NCBI GenBank assembly: GCA_030015575.1 | Contig: JASDDO010000001.1 | Span: forward strand, 137,907,988 to 137,971,987 | Direction of reading: 5' to 3' | DNA from: Agapanthus africanus | Lineage: Eukaryota; Streptophyta; Magnoliopsida; Asparagales; Amaryllidaceae | Length of the DNA: 64,000 nucleotides | Shown here: in pieces, positions 1 through 12,442 of the stretch | How the letters are laid out: every line of letters begins with the position of its first letter | Numbering within the stretch: position 1 is the first letter of the stretch | Notes under the pieces: model-generated | What the model saw: only the letters and a program-made list of their open reading frames with translations | The model's database searches: none | What the model was told of the DNA's origin: nothing | Translations under genes and position numbers: made by a program

Positions 1-2948
1 AGTGTAATTAATCCCGGCTAGTCTTTCCTTTTAAGGTTTGAAGGAAGATTTGATAAAAACAGTAGGAGCCATCCTGATTAGATAAAATACATAACCAATC
101 TGATCTTGCAAGAGCGCACGCAGAGTGTTTTCTTCTCTCTCTCTCCTGGTAGCGACCATATCACGCCTTAATCAAGATAATAAAATGGATGTATTGACCG
201 AACCCGCTTGTTATACTGAGCTGGGAAACGTTGGTCCCGCTCCAACTTATAATTGTTATAAGACAGAGCAGGAAATTGGGGAATACCAGAATTCCTATGC
301 CGCCCAAACGAAGAAAGTGCATATGATGCATCTCCTTCGGGTGTGTTCATTACAAAGAACTGTTTCTCGGTATCCTCTGCATCCTGGGTATATGATACCG
401 GATCAGGATCCTAGATATGTAATCTGTTACATAGGGCTACAAAAAGGTAGAAAAACTGAGAACGGGTGATAAGTTTCATGAGACAGAAAACGGGGCAAGT
501 GTTGCAGCCAAGTCTGTTGGTCACTGTCACCATGTATTACCAATACATTGATTCTGAACAAATGCTATTAGATACCGAACCTGATATACAAAATCATATC
601 AGTCTCTTTATTAGTAAAGAAATGATATAATTTTGTATTGTTGGATAATGTTTTGAACATTTCCTATATCAAAAGTTGATCGGTTCAGGCACGTTATCTA
701 AAAGCATTGACGTTCTAAATCAAACTACAGTTCCTTGTATATTGAACACACACAAGAGGAAGAGTTCAGAAATGAAAAAATTCTTCTTGAGGTATTGTAG
801 ACTAGGTCATATCAATGTGACCCGACTAGCTGAAGTTACATTTAGATGCATATTTAAATCAGTTTGAATTTACATCTTGTGAAACTTGCCGGTCATGTCA
901 CAAAGATATAATGACACCAGCTCTGTTTACTGGAAGCAGAGAAAGAGTTAATGAACTCTTGGGACTTATACATAATGATGTATGTAAGGTCTCCTGTCTA
1001 CACATGCCAGGACTGGTTCTTTATACTTCATTATATTCTCTGATAATCTCTCAAGATTCAGTCATATATTCCTGTTGAAATATAAGTCCGAACCTTTTGA
1101 GGTATTCACAGAATATAAGTAGGAAGTAGAGAACCAAAATACGGGTATAAGTATTATGTCCTATGATAAGATCAGGGAGGAGAATACTTGTGCATGGCAT
1201 TCCTGGATCATTCTAAAGGAAAATGAGATTCTCTCTCAGTATTACTCCTCTGAATACACCACAGCACAACGGTGTATCGGGGCGGAGCAATCGCACAATA
1301 TTAGATATGGTGTGCTCTATGATGAGTATTACTGAGTTACCTAATTCCTTTTGGGGTTGTTCACTTGAGAAGCTGCATACCTATTGAATTAGGTTCGAAT
1401 CAAATCAATGCCTACCACTCCATATAAGATATAGTGTGGGAAGATCCTATCTCTTAAGTAAGTTAAGATTTGGGATTGTCCGGCCTATGTCAAAAGCAAA
1501 ATCCGGACAAGATCGAGGCAAGGTCAGTTCTGTAGAACTGGAAAGGTTCCAGCTATACGAAACTACAGCTGAAGATTTGACAGAACCAAAGGATTCTATA
1601 GTCCCCGACGAACCTCAGCCTCTCCGCCGATCTGGTAGGGTTCCTCGCCTGCCTGAGAGATACCTCGGTTTCTCGATGACAGTGGGAGCAAGGAATGCAT
1701 CATGAGATGATGACCCAACTAGATTCGAGCAGGCCATCAAGAGTAGGGACTCTGTAAGAATGGCTGGATGCTTAGCGATCTGAGATGGAATCCATATACA
1801 CCAACAAAGTATGGACTTTGGTTGCTATATCTGAAGGGTTAAATCCCCATCGGGAGCAAGTATATCTTGAGAAGATTACTTGGTGTAGATGGAAAAGTTG
1901 AGACTTTCAAAGCTAGACTTGTTAAAGGTTTTCGTCATCAACCAGGCACGGATAATGATGAAACCTTTTCCAGGGACTATGTTTAAGTCCATCCAGATCC
2001 TACTTGCCACGGCTACATACCATGACTACGATATCTGGTGGTTGGGTGCCATGACTACTTTTCTAAATATTGATTTAGAAAAAAGAGTCTATAAGAACAC
2101 AGCCAGAGGGCTTCGTAAACAGTGGGAGTAGCGGAAACGTGTGCAAGTTGCTTTACAGGATAAAGCAGGCATCGCGGAGTTGATATATCTGTTTTGATGT
2201 GGTAGTCAAAGTATTAGGCTTCATCAAAATAGTAGATGAACCTTGTATATACAAAACGGTAGTAGAGAGTAAGGTGGTCATCCTCGTATTGTACGTGGAC
2301 AACATACTCTTGATAGGAAAGGAATTTCCTATGCTACAATCGGTTGATCTCCTCTTATCACATAGATTCTCCATAAAGGATCAAAGTGATACCTCCTAAA
2401 TCCTGGGATTTGGATCTATGAGATAGATCTAAATAGATTTTAGGATTCTCACTAGTTGTAGTGAGATGGTATCAATCGATCCTGGGAAGAATCACTGGAA
2501 AGGTTCCAGAGTGATAAAGATGACTGAATGTCAGTCACAGGCATTGTCTTTACCCTCAGTAAAGGGACGGTATGTTGGAAGATTTCCAAGCTAGATACCG
2601 TGACAAACTAGACGATAAAGGCTGGTAACATCGCTATTAAAGATACTACCAAAGAGGCAGTTTGGGTGTATATTGGTTCATAAGATGAACTAGGTTCCTA
2701 CCATTGTGTGACAATGGAACTATGGCTTTGGCCAAAGAAACCCTGGTCCCATCAGTGACCCAGACATATTCTGAGGCAGCATCAACTGATCATGGAGATA
2801 GTTGATCTCCAGGATGATCGAGGTTTGGAGAGTAGACTCGGAGGACAACACGGCGGATCCACTCACGAAGGCCTTTTCCCAAAGAGAGACTTTTAGGGGA
2901 TGGTTGAGTATGTGATACTGCAACCACTGCTACAGATGGCCCTAGTGC
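1..2948 (+). pseudogene. Decayed copia pol remnant (element B)
   Basis: The pol region of a Ty1/copia retrotransposon, which would supply integrase, reverse transcriptase and RNase H. Recognisable in order are a GAG-pre-integrase stretch near 745-845 (HKRKSSE, then CRLGH), a stop-riddled integrase at about 850-1330, the integrase/RT linker at 1590-1680 (VPDEPQPLRRSGR), RT pieces at 1730-2400 and RNase H scraps to 2940. The RT catalytic box reads YVDN instead of YVDD. Compared with element C, it lacks about 135 bp at ~1531, about 210 bp at ~2445 and about 100 bp at ~2500. Element L carries the same three gaps. The left end and the 5' LTR lie outside the window. Non-coding today; the family assignment is secure. 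Confidence 0.85.
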
Positions 2949-2959
2949 AAGTGGGAGAT
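2949..2959 (+). other. Polypurine tract of element B
   Basis: The purine-rich AAGTGGGAGAT lies directly before the TGTTAG start of the 3' LTR. It would prime plus-strand DNA synthesis. The same tract abuts the LTRs of C, K and L. Confidence 0.75.
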
Positions 2960-5187
2960 TGTTAGTTATATGTATGCCCTAGAGGCCATTACTGTACATT
3001 GGATGTATATTGTAGTGGATGCTGGGACATATATAGGTAGGACTTTCTTGCTCGACATGATAGTACGCTATCTGGTTGCTCTTTGTCTTAACATGTATAC
3101 TTTCTGTCTCTCTGATTACATGTTGATAAAGCCCTTAGGATGAGTACTCGACTTCCAGGACTATGATGCAGATCATACTAATGGGGCCTGGGTAGTCAAT
3201 GAGTACATCCTTCATTGTTCCTAGTCGTGGGAATATCGAGACGGGGCATCGATATTCCAGAGTAGACTAGCGTGTATCTTCTCGACCCATGTGATGGGCG
3301 ATGGATGATCCCAAATCCATTGGTGTTTAACATCAGAGATGGTATACGGGTGCTCAGTGGAGACTGGGTACACTGAACGGACTCGCCGAGAACTCCCAGA
3401 TGGTAATATACCTCACGTCAGATGGCAGTTCTCTGGTGACACTGGTACAGCTTAGTCTGTTGACCCGAGATCGTCATAGAGTCTTGTGTGTCTCCCACTG
3501 TGCTTTGATTTCCACCCTACCACGGCTCTACTGAGTCATGCAAACAGGTGGTTTTTGGGTACAGTCCCGATTCACATGGAGGCAATGAGCGATAGGAGGG
3601 GATTCGTCTCTCCCGGTATTGGGGGTTGATGTTGCGCTATGCTCGACTGGCCATAACAGGAAATCCCTGGCCAGGGTTGCTGTGATATACTGGTAAGAGT
3701 TATCAGTAGTTTCACGAAAGTTATGGACCCTACGTCAGCATAACTTATCAAGCTATTGGAGTCTGACGTTTACCACCCCTAGGCGAGATATGCGACATAT
3801 CAGACGAACAGACCGGACTGTACGGTAAGTGTTACTGGTTGGCTTTACAGGAGTGTGAGCGGGCTTGCTCGTCGATCTTCTGATCGCTCAATACCCGGGT
3901 GGCCGTTACGTTTAGCAGACCGCTTGCGGCTTGTGGGTGTTTGATATGATCATCATCTGCTGCCGGCGTATTGACGAGTCTTTAGAGTCCTACACAGAGG
4001 TTTCCTGGCTCAAGCGAAACGAAATAGGAGCGCATATGAGATATGTGCGGGACCGAGAATAATGCGTGTATGTGATACCGTATTCCATTCTTGCGATTAA
4101 TGTATCGATTGGTTATATGCGATATAACCTAGTTATCGAATCAAGGATTGATTCGATAAGCCGATACATTGGATACTAGCCGGTTATATGCGACATGACC
4201 GGATCATTGAATCAAGTGTTGATTTAATGATTTAATGTATAATTATATATTTGATATATTACTTTGCATTAACTAGTATTGGTTCACTTTAAATGGATTT
4301 ACTCACTTGATATGCACAAGTTGTAAATGAGATATACTTTTGTGCACAAGATTGTATCATGTTTGATGATACATGCAAGCTTGGGTTTGTGTAAAGAATT
4401 GACCATGGTTATATGAATGGTTAGGGTTTCATTTTATTTACTTATTCTTTTATCTATTTATTGATTTATTTATTTATTATTGGCAAAAGAAAAGAAAATG
4501 AAATGGTGGCTTGATTTGTTTGTAGTTGAAGCTTCTTGAAACTTTGACTAAGTGACCATTTTGTCTTCATGCTTAACCCTAACCCTTCAAACTAACCTTA
4601 GTCAATTCTCTACACCTAACTAAGGTTAAAGATATGATAAGTATCATTTTACTTTATATTTCAAATAACTTATCATAATTCTTTCTCATCTTCTTCTTCA
4701 TCATCAACATGAAAAAGCTTGCAACCAACAATGGCAACTAGCCAAAATGAGTGAGAAATCCAATTCTAAAGTGAACCCACCTCCTATTTCTTCATCCTCT
4801 ACCTCTTGCCAAGTAGTATAGGGTGTTTCCTTCACAAGTTTTCATGGCTTGGTGAAGTTGGAGCTTGATCTTGTGATGCCTCGACGTAGATCATCTTCGG
4901 CATCGAAGCCGACGATCAAGCCCGCCCATTTCTTCGATGAAGTCGATGCTAGAGTCCGGAATCCGATTTGGACAGCGGAGGGACATCATCGCGGAGCTTA
5001 GGAAGTGGTGGACCGGATCTACAAAGGTTGTAGCCCCTTTCCTTTAGCGTTAAAGTCGTTAACTTGCATCGCATAGCCTATATATCTAGTTAACGATCCG
5101 TATTAGGGTTTGTAGGCACTCGTAAAATTTGAATTAGCCATGTGTGATCACTTGTGAGACTTCATTTGTGTGCCTAGGAACCCTACA
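2960..5187 (+). repeat. 3' LTR of element B (2.2 kb)
   Basis: Begins TGTTAGTTATATG and ends CTAGGAACCCTACA, the TG...CA ends of an LTR. It matches in inverted orientation the LTR of element L at 57117-59324 along its whole length. Beyond 5187 the sequence switches abruptly to the minus-strand RT of element A, so 5188-5192 (ATCCA) is the expected right-hand target duplication; its partner is out of the window. There is no gene in this stretch. Confidence 0.88.
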
Positions 5188-5192
5188 ATCCA

Positions 5193-6129
5193 TATAAATG
5201 CACTCTTCTAAAATTCCGTTCAGAAAAGCCTTTTTTATATCCATCTACCAGATTTCATAGTCATGGAAGGCAGCAATGGCAAGTAGGATCCGAATGGATT
5301 TGAGCATAGCCACTGGAGAAAAGGTTTCGTCATAGTCCACACCTTCTCTTTTATGAAAACCTTTTGCAACAAGTCTAGCCTTATAGGTTTCCACCTGCCC
5401 ATCCACACCAAATTTCTTTTTGTAGATCCATTTGCATCCAACGAGTTTTACCCCAGGTGGAGCAATATCCAAGGTCCACACTTTATTGGTGTACATGGAC
5501 TCCATTTCGGATTGCATGGCATCCAGCCACTTATCAGAGTCCCTACTGATAATTTCCTGCCTGAAACTAGTAGGATCATTTTCTTCCAAGATGCAATCTT
5601 CTTGATCCCCGTCTATGAGAAAACCGTAGTATCTCTCAGACGGATGAGAAATCCTACTAGATTTGCGGAGTGGCTGAGGTTCGTCAGGTACTACTGAATC
5701 TAGCGATTCCACCAAGTCTTTAGTTACATTTTGTGGTTCAAGAATTTCTTTCAGTTCTACCGTACTCTCACTAGTTTCTTTTGCAAGAAACTCCCTTTCC
5801 AAAAAGGTAGCGTGGCGAGATACAAACACCTTCTGTTCCTCAGTATGGTAGAATAAATATCCATAACCATTCTTTGGATATCCCACAAATTTACATAGAA
5901 CTGACCGTGCCTCAAGTTTATCCGGATTATGCTTTTTAACGTAAACCGGACAATCCCATATCTTAAATTTTTTATGATATGGTCTCTTACCATTCCATAA
6001 CTCGAATGGTGTTTTAGGCACTGATTTGGATGGAACATAATTCAATAGATATGATGCTGTTTGAAACGCATATCCCCAGAATGAAAGAGGCAACTCGGCG
6101 TTACTCATCATGGAGCGAACCATATCCAA
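5193..6129 (-). pseudogene. Copia integrase C-terminus, linker and start of RT (element A)
   Basis: An open stretch of 294 codons (6129-5245) begins in the integrase C-terminal part (DMVRSMMS, SFWGYAFQTASYLLNYVPSKS). It continues through the linker with VPDEPQPLRKSSR and PSERYYGF into RT fingers (GCKWIYKKKFGVDG, YKARLVAKGF, DYDETFSPVAMLKSIRILLAIAAFHDYEIW). The RT is cut off near 5190 by the insertion of element B, so palm, thumb and RNase H are missing from this side. The upstream integrase reading is displaced by a frameshift around 6110-6130. Codons read as a retrotransposon pol, not a host gene. It is the best preserved pol of A, but clearly truncated. Confidence 0.9.
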
Positions 6130-6635
6130 TAGGGACGGTTCCTCTGCTCCGATACACCGTTGTGTTGTGGTGTATATAGAGGAGTAAGCTGAGAGAGAAT
6201 TCCATTCTCTTTTAGGTATTCTAGAAATTCCGTTCCTATATACTCCCCTCCTCTATGAAATCGGGGGATCTTGATACTTTTGCCAGTCTGGTTCTCTACT
6301 TCGTTTATGTATTCTTTGAATATCTCAAAAGCTTCAGATTTGTTTTTCATAAGATACACGTATCCGAATCTAGAGAGATCGTCAGTGAATGTGATGAAGT
6401 ACGAGAACCCACCCCTTGCATGTATAGACATTAGACCACATACATCATTGTTTATGAGTCTCAAGAGCTCTGCTTCTCTTTTTCCGTGTCCAGTGAACGG
6501 AAATTTGGACATTTTTCCCTTGAGACAGGACTGACAAGTTTCATAAGGTGAAAACTCGAACGTGTTCAAATATCCATCTTTATGTAACTTACTCAGTCTT
6601 TTCTTTCCGATATGACCAAGTCTACAATGCCACAA
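6108..6635 (-). pseudogene. Copia integrase core (element A)
   Basis: Open for 175 codons. It has the zinc-binding HHCC element (WHCRLGH, then CQSCLKGK) and the catalytic core: first Asp region NNDVCGLMS, TFTDDLSRFGYVYL and the C-terminal glutamate region LEYLKENGILSQLTP. The second catalytic aspartate is lost, because the conserved DRGGEY box reads HRGGEY. The enzyme would insert element cDNA into the genome. It ends by frameshift at EQRNRP, where the next frame takes over. Intact length would run on into the linker. A catalytically dead copy. Confidence 0.9.
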
Positions 6636-7060
6636 GTAGGATTCGTTCTCTTCTGAACTCTTCCTCTTGTGTGTGTTTTTATGTTGAAAACTGCGTTTTG
6701 ATTTAAAACATAGATACCATTACACAGTGTACCTTCTGCAACTAATACCTGATTAAGGTAAATGTTCATGATATTTCTACCAAGAATAAACTTATATCCA
6801 TCTTTATCAAGTAAGAAACTGATATGATGTTGCAAACCATGGATGGTACATAGTAGTAATTGTTCAAAATCATAGTATTGCCTTTAGGCAACACTAGGTG
6901 ATATTCACCGACAACAACAGCATTAACCTGTGCTCCGTTCCCTACTCTGAGGGACTTATCACCAGGTCTAACCATCCTACTTTTTCTCAGTCCCTACAAT
7001 AAATTACAGATATGAGATCCTGATCCGGTATCTAGTACCCAGGTGGTAGGACTGACCAAA
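6593..7060 (-). pseudogene. Copia protease end and GAG-pre-integrase (element A)
   Basis: Minus-strand reading gives the protease active-site box VLDTGSGSHICN at about 7040-7005. The flap and C-terminal part follow (VVGEYHLVLPKGNTMILNNYYYVPSM, MVCNIISVS). GAG-pre-integrase then runs from 6835 to about 6600 (LGRNIMNIYLNQVLVAEGTLCNGIYVLNQNAVFN). It is spread over at least three frames with stops. Protease would mature the Gag-Pol polyprotein. The order protease, integrase, RT is the copia order. Confidence 0.85.
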
Positions 7061-9669
7061 AAGCAGTTCTCAATAACAAGAACACCTGAAGGAGACGCAA
7101 TAGTATGCTTCTTCTTCGTTGGGGTCATCAAGGAATTCATGCAATCCTATTTCATCTGCTCATACTCATGACTGCTGTCATAAGTTAGAGCCGAACCGAC
7201 GTTCCCCAGCCCGAATAAGAATTCCGATCGGTCAAGTGATACATTTTATTATCTTGATTAGGGCGTTAATTGGTTGCTACCTGGAGAGAGAGAAAAGAAA
7301 CACTCAACGTGCGTTCGTGCAAGATTAGATTGGTTATTAGTTTATCTAATCAGGATGGCTCCCACTGTTTCCTCGAATTCTTCTTCAAACCATAATAGAA
7401 GAACTAGTCAGGATTAATCGCACGTCGCAATACTTGCTTAACCTTTCGGCCAAGCTAGTGTCGGTACTTCGAGGGAGGTTTTCCAACACTTTCGCGAAGT
7501 TCCATAATTACATAACCCCTTTTCCCTAGAGGCGTGGCCCCGCTAACACCGTTCTAGACACCTACTTGGTTTATAGCATTGATTGTTAAGTGAGAAAATC
7601 TCCCAAGAGTAATCCTGCTCATCAGTGGGATTGGGATCCAACTATTATTGTGTGATGACCTAGATGGAATCCACTCTAGTCACTACACTCCAGAAGGTAT
7701 GCAACACTTGCTAGTTTCCTGTATATTTGAAACCCCCGATATGGTTTTTTCCCCTAACAACTTATGATCTTGACGAGGTCAACAAATTATAAGTTTGCTA
7801 GTCATGTTCAACCCGTCATTATCTTGATTAATGTAAACCCACCCTCAAAAACCTTGACGAGGTCAATAAGGTTGTACGCATGTCCTAACTAATTGCAACA
7901 TATGCTACAAATGAGAACTACTTAGCTACAAATGAGAACTACGCCTTGACGAAGTCAACAAACGCAGCATGAATACTAAGCATTACTCGTTGGAAATGAC
8001 GAAAGGCTACGGCTGGGTTTTTGGCGAAAAAACCCTTTAACGTAATGAACTTGATATCGTTGAAAGAACCTGAGCAGTTTTGAAAAGGAGTGGTTTAGGC
8101 TCCGCTTTTGAAAACTTATGGTTTTGTAAAAACTTAGTAATCTACAGTATAGACTTTTGCTCAAGTGGTCACTCCCCACGAAGGGATCTCGGCTCTTGCC
8201 TCCTGGAATGAGGTGTTGGATATTCACAACTGTATACCACTATGCAAGGCGAAAGAATATAACTATAGTTTTTCGAAATTTGTTCCAACAACATCTTTTA
8301 AGTTTCTTATCTTGCATTAATCAAAATTAATGTGGTCCCATCAGTTAAAGCCTATCACACTAGAAAAGAACGAAAATACAATATACGTATATGCCATCCG
8401 CATTCGCCACTGGGCCCCGTCATCACCCGTTAGGTTACTTAACAAACGACAGAGCGGGGGCTGGACTAGCAAGGGTGCAAAACATATACAACATCTACTA
8501 GTATATATATAGATATATATATAACATTCATCCCAGGCAAGATATAAGCAACAATACAGAATCTCAACAAGCAACACAGAATGGTGGATAATCTTGGAGC
8601 CCCGGGTTTCATTTGAGCCGCAAATGAGACCCGACGTTCCCGGTCATGTGGATAGCCCGTGCAATGGAAACCTGGATTCCTACGAACGTGGCAAGTTACC
8701 CACCGATCCCAAAAGTGAGGCAACCCTAATCAACAAAGTGAATGGGCCACCCAGCACTTCACAGGACCCGATAACTTGAGAGCCCCTCCGTGGGTCATAC
8801 CTATACCCCCTACGAGTGCGGCAAATAGCTCGCCAATTCTAGAGTGAAGCCCCCTCCGTCTCAACTCCATGAGATGCGGACTTGTTTCCCTCTAGAACCC
8901 GGCTATTCGAATACTCCACCACGGGGTAATCGTAGTACAGAAAATGAAAATATGTAAAAAGGTGATATCGACCTCAACCCGGTCGTGCCCCAATAAAATA
9001 ATATACAACACGGCAGAAACAGTAATCCACTTGTCGGACTCTCGCCCCGCAATAACAAATGTACAAATGAATATAAACTGTACTAAACCATTGCACCACT
9101 GTCTATCCACCATGACAATCCAACCACAATATCAGCACAATCACAGAACATCAATATGAATGTCATGTTCGCAAACTCGTCTAAAAGAACATATAGCAGT
9201 TAGACGGGTTATACCAATCAAATGACATTCACTGTCGCAGATGCTAATCTAAGTACTGATAAAAACCACGTAATTTAAAATTTCGATCGACTAAACTTTT
9301 CCGAATTGACCCCCAAGAGCTAACCATTACTCAAACAAATCTGGGCCAAAAATTAAACATTTTAGAAACCACATTTCCAAACATAAGAGCTCCAAAGGAA
9401 ATTTTGTGCAAAGAGACCCAAATAGGACCGCGCAACCATGGCAAACATGCATGTTCTACCGCAGTTCCGTGGCCTTATAGTGGGCTTGTGTGCTCAATTT
9501 TCTTCTAAAGTCTTAAAAAACCATGTATGAATTTTTGGGACACTGAAAATGACTTTTGAACACCTTTTGAAAATCGACAGAAAGTACAAAATGGAAATGC
9601 GGTTTTGGAAAAGTTCGGTCGATCGATATTCGAAACACGTCAAAATTAGCTAGTATAGATTTTATGGGC
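7061..9669 (-). other. Non-coding leader of element A, no gag ORF
   Basis: About 2.6 kb between the primer-binding site and the protease, where gag should be. No open frame resembling a copia Gag (UBN2-type domain or CCHC knuckle) is visible in any minus frame. Segments around 7350-7700 and 7970-8450 match the equivalent part of element L (62200-62520 and 62800-63400), so the leader is a conserved family trait. A polypyrimidine/TCTCTC tract sits near 7285 just upstream of the pol remnant, as in B (130-150) and L (~62140). Confidence 0.7.
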
Positions 9670-9683
9670 TGGCTCTGATACCA
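9670..9683 (-). other. Primer-binding site (tRNA-iMet type), element A
   Basis: On the minus strand this reads TGGTATCAGAGCCA, the classic complement of the 3' end of plant initiator tRNA-Met. It lies immediately downstream of the 5' LTR end. Confidence 0.92.
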
Positions 9684-11839
9684 TGTTGGGTTACACTAAC
9701 GCCCTAGCCATCATCCGTGGCCATTTGCGGAACAAAAATTTTTCTACGAGTTTAAAAACGACGCTAGAATAACCCAATAAACTGGATCTTACCATAAACC
9801 TAACTAGCTAAACTATAAGAGCTATCTATTATGATAAGAATGCCTCACCAAGAGGACCTGTGTCCTTCGATCTTCTTTCCTCATCATAGGCTCCATGTGG
9901 CAATCAAGATCGCACTTGATCTTCTTTTCCCGATCCATCGGTTCTACGGGATCGAGCTTGCTCTTCGGTCCTCCTTTGTCGTAGATGATCACCCGAGGGA
10001 TGTGATCCATGCCTCTAGCTCCTAGCTGAGTATCAAAAGGAGCAACTAGATAACTTGGGATGCTAATCCAAGAACTTTAGGATGTAGTGTGAGGTTTTAA
10101 GTGTTTTACTATCTCTATCTTGCCTCCTCTCTTGTTTCTCAATACATGAGAGTGTAGAGAGGAGGAAGATGATGAATGTGGAAGAACTCAAGAAAAGGAG
10201 AGGAGAGTGAATCAAAATGGTGAGCTCAAGAGAAATAAGGCAACCATGAGAGAGAAAAACCCCCCACAATGGTTTTGTATATCAATATCCAATAATAAAA
10301 TATCTTAACCATGCTTCAATAGTTGTCACAAATGAATAAAAAATTCATTTATCAACTATTGAGGCATGGTTCTCCCCATACCCCCCATACCTTCACTTTA
10401 CACCTCATTTCCATTAAATAGATAAATGGAAAATAAAATAATGAGGTGTCCACCTTCTAGAATATTATCCATAATAAAATACAGATTACAGTCTACTTTA
10501 TATACATACATGCATTCGGATAAAAACACGAATGCTTAAAGAGATAGAATAACACGAAGAACATAATACTAGAATAAATATATATATATATATATATATA
10601 TATCGAAATACATGTATGTAAATTATTAAATCGATACCTGATTCAATAATCCAGCTCAATCCCGAGCCGGTTAGTATTATCAACTGTCCGATCGAAAGTC
10701 CAGGTACACAGTACATCAATCGATCGGAAACCTGTACATATCCAATACGGCTACTACATCATTTCGTATGAACCAGGGAAACCCTCTCTGTGGGTATCTA
10801 AAGACTCGACAGTATGCCGGTAATGAGTTACTAGATAAATCCATAACCACAAGCACATCAGCGGCACTAACTGTACGTAACGGCTATCCGGGTACGTGTC
10901 GAAAAGGAAGGTCGATGAGCAAACTCATCAGGATCCCTACTGAGCCTATCTATGACAATCTCCGTACAGTCCGGTCTCTTCATCTGAGAGTATTGCATAC
11001 CGGGTCTAGGGGTGGTAAACGTCAAACCCTAATAACTCGGTAATTCATGCCGATGCGGCTCAGGACCAATCCAGGAAACTACTGATCAGCCTATCAGTAA
11101 ATCCCAACTTCCTTGGCTAAGGTCTTATGGTCCTGACCAATCGAACATAGTGCGATATCGACTCCCTACACCAGAAGAGGCGAATCCCCAACAATCGCTC
11201 ACTGCCTCCTTGTGGCTCGGGACTGTACCCAACCAAAACCTATTTGCACGACTCAGTAGAGCCGTGGTAGGGTGGTGATCAAAGCACAGTGTGAACTCAC
11301 ACGAGACAAATGACAATCTCAGGTCTAAAGACTAACCTGTACTCATGTCACCTGAGAACTTCCATCTGACGATAGGTATAATACCATCTAGAAGTTCTCG
11401 GCGAGTCCGTCTAGTGTACTCACCCCCAGTGAGCACCTGTATACGATCTTAGGTGCAAAAGACCAATGGTTGCGGGATCATACCATTTTCCCTCGTCGGG
11501 GTCTAGAAACGTATACACTACTCTACTCCGGAATATCGATACCCAGTCTCAATACTCTCACGACTAGGGACCTTTTAAGGATATGCGTACCGATTACCCA
11601 GCTCCCACAAGTATGATCGCCATCACAACGCAGGTAGTCTAGCAATGATCTTACAGGCTTTATCAATATGTATGAATGATACGTAATAGCAAGTAAAACA
11701 TATGTACATGTTAAGATAAAGACAAACTAGATAGCATACTATTATATTGAGCAAGACTGTCCTGTATATATATATATATGTCCAAGCATCCACATGTATA
11801 CATATACAATAATGGACTCTAGGGCATACATATCCAACA
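9684..11839 (-). repeat. 5' LTR of element A (2.2 kb)
   Basis: The minus strand starts TGTTGGATATGTATGCCC at 11839 and ends GTAACCCAACA at 9684, directly followed by the primer-binding site. It contains a (TA)n microsatellite at about 10577-10603. It is inserted in plus-strand element C. The five bases right of it (11840-11844, CGTTG) are the expected target duplication, whose partner lies left of the window. No gene seen. Confidence 0.88.
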
Positions 11840-11844
11840 CGTTG

Positions 11845-12442
11845 GTTCCGCTTTTTCTTATGATTGTCATAAGTCTGAGCTAGGAATAGGGGAATATCAG
11901 GATTCCCATGCAACCCGAACGAAGAAAGAGCATGATGATGCATCTTCTTCTGGTGTGTTCGTTACCGAGAACTGTTTCTCAGTATGCTCTACGTCCTGCG
12001 TATTGGATACCGGATCAGGATCCCACATATGTAATTTGATACATGGGTTAAGGAGTGGTAGAGAACTGGGAAAAGGTGATATGTCTCTCAAAGTAAGGAA
12101 TGGAGCAATTGTTGCAGCCAAAGTAGTTGGCGAATATCACCTAGTATTACCAAATGGTAATATAATGATTCTGAACGACTGTTATTACATACCAAATATG
12201 ATGTGCAATATTATATCAGTTTCTTTATCACATAAAGAAGGATATAACTTTGTATTGGAGGATAATGTTATGAACATTTTCCTAAATCAAATGTCGATTG
12301 GGTTTGGTACGTTATGTAATGGTATATACATTCTAAATCAAATGACATTTCTAAACATACAGAACACACACAAGAGGAAAAGTTCAGAAATGAACGAAGC
12401 CTTCTTATGGCATTGTAGACTAGGTCATATCAATGCGACAAC
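11845..12442 (+). pseudogene. Copia protease and GAG-pre-integrase (element C)
   Basis: From about 11955 the frame is open for 197 codons. The protease box VLDTGSGSHICN (around 12010) is followed by VVGEYHLVLPNGNIMILNDCYYIPNMM. The GAG-pre-integrase domain comes next (EDNVMNIFLNQMSIGFGTLCNGIYILNQ, then HKRKSSEMNEAFLWHCRLGHINAT). The frame is cut at 12442 by solo LTR D and resumes at 14442. Before the cut it is the cleanest protease/pre-integrase reading in the window. Upstream of 11840 the element is interrupted by element A. Confidence 0.9.

Noticed and set aside
7976-8227. 83-codon ORF as gag of element A
   Set aside because: No UBN2-like or CCHC motif, and the homologous part of L does not keep the frame.
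9670-9683. tRNA gene fragment
   Set aside because: Only the primer-site complement of tRNA-iMet is present, at an LTR border; no cloverleaf. The same applies at 34767, 42658 and 52248.
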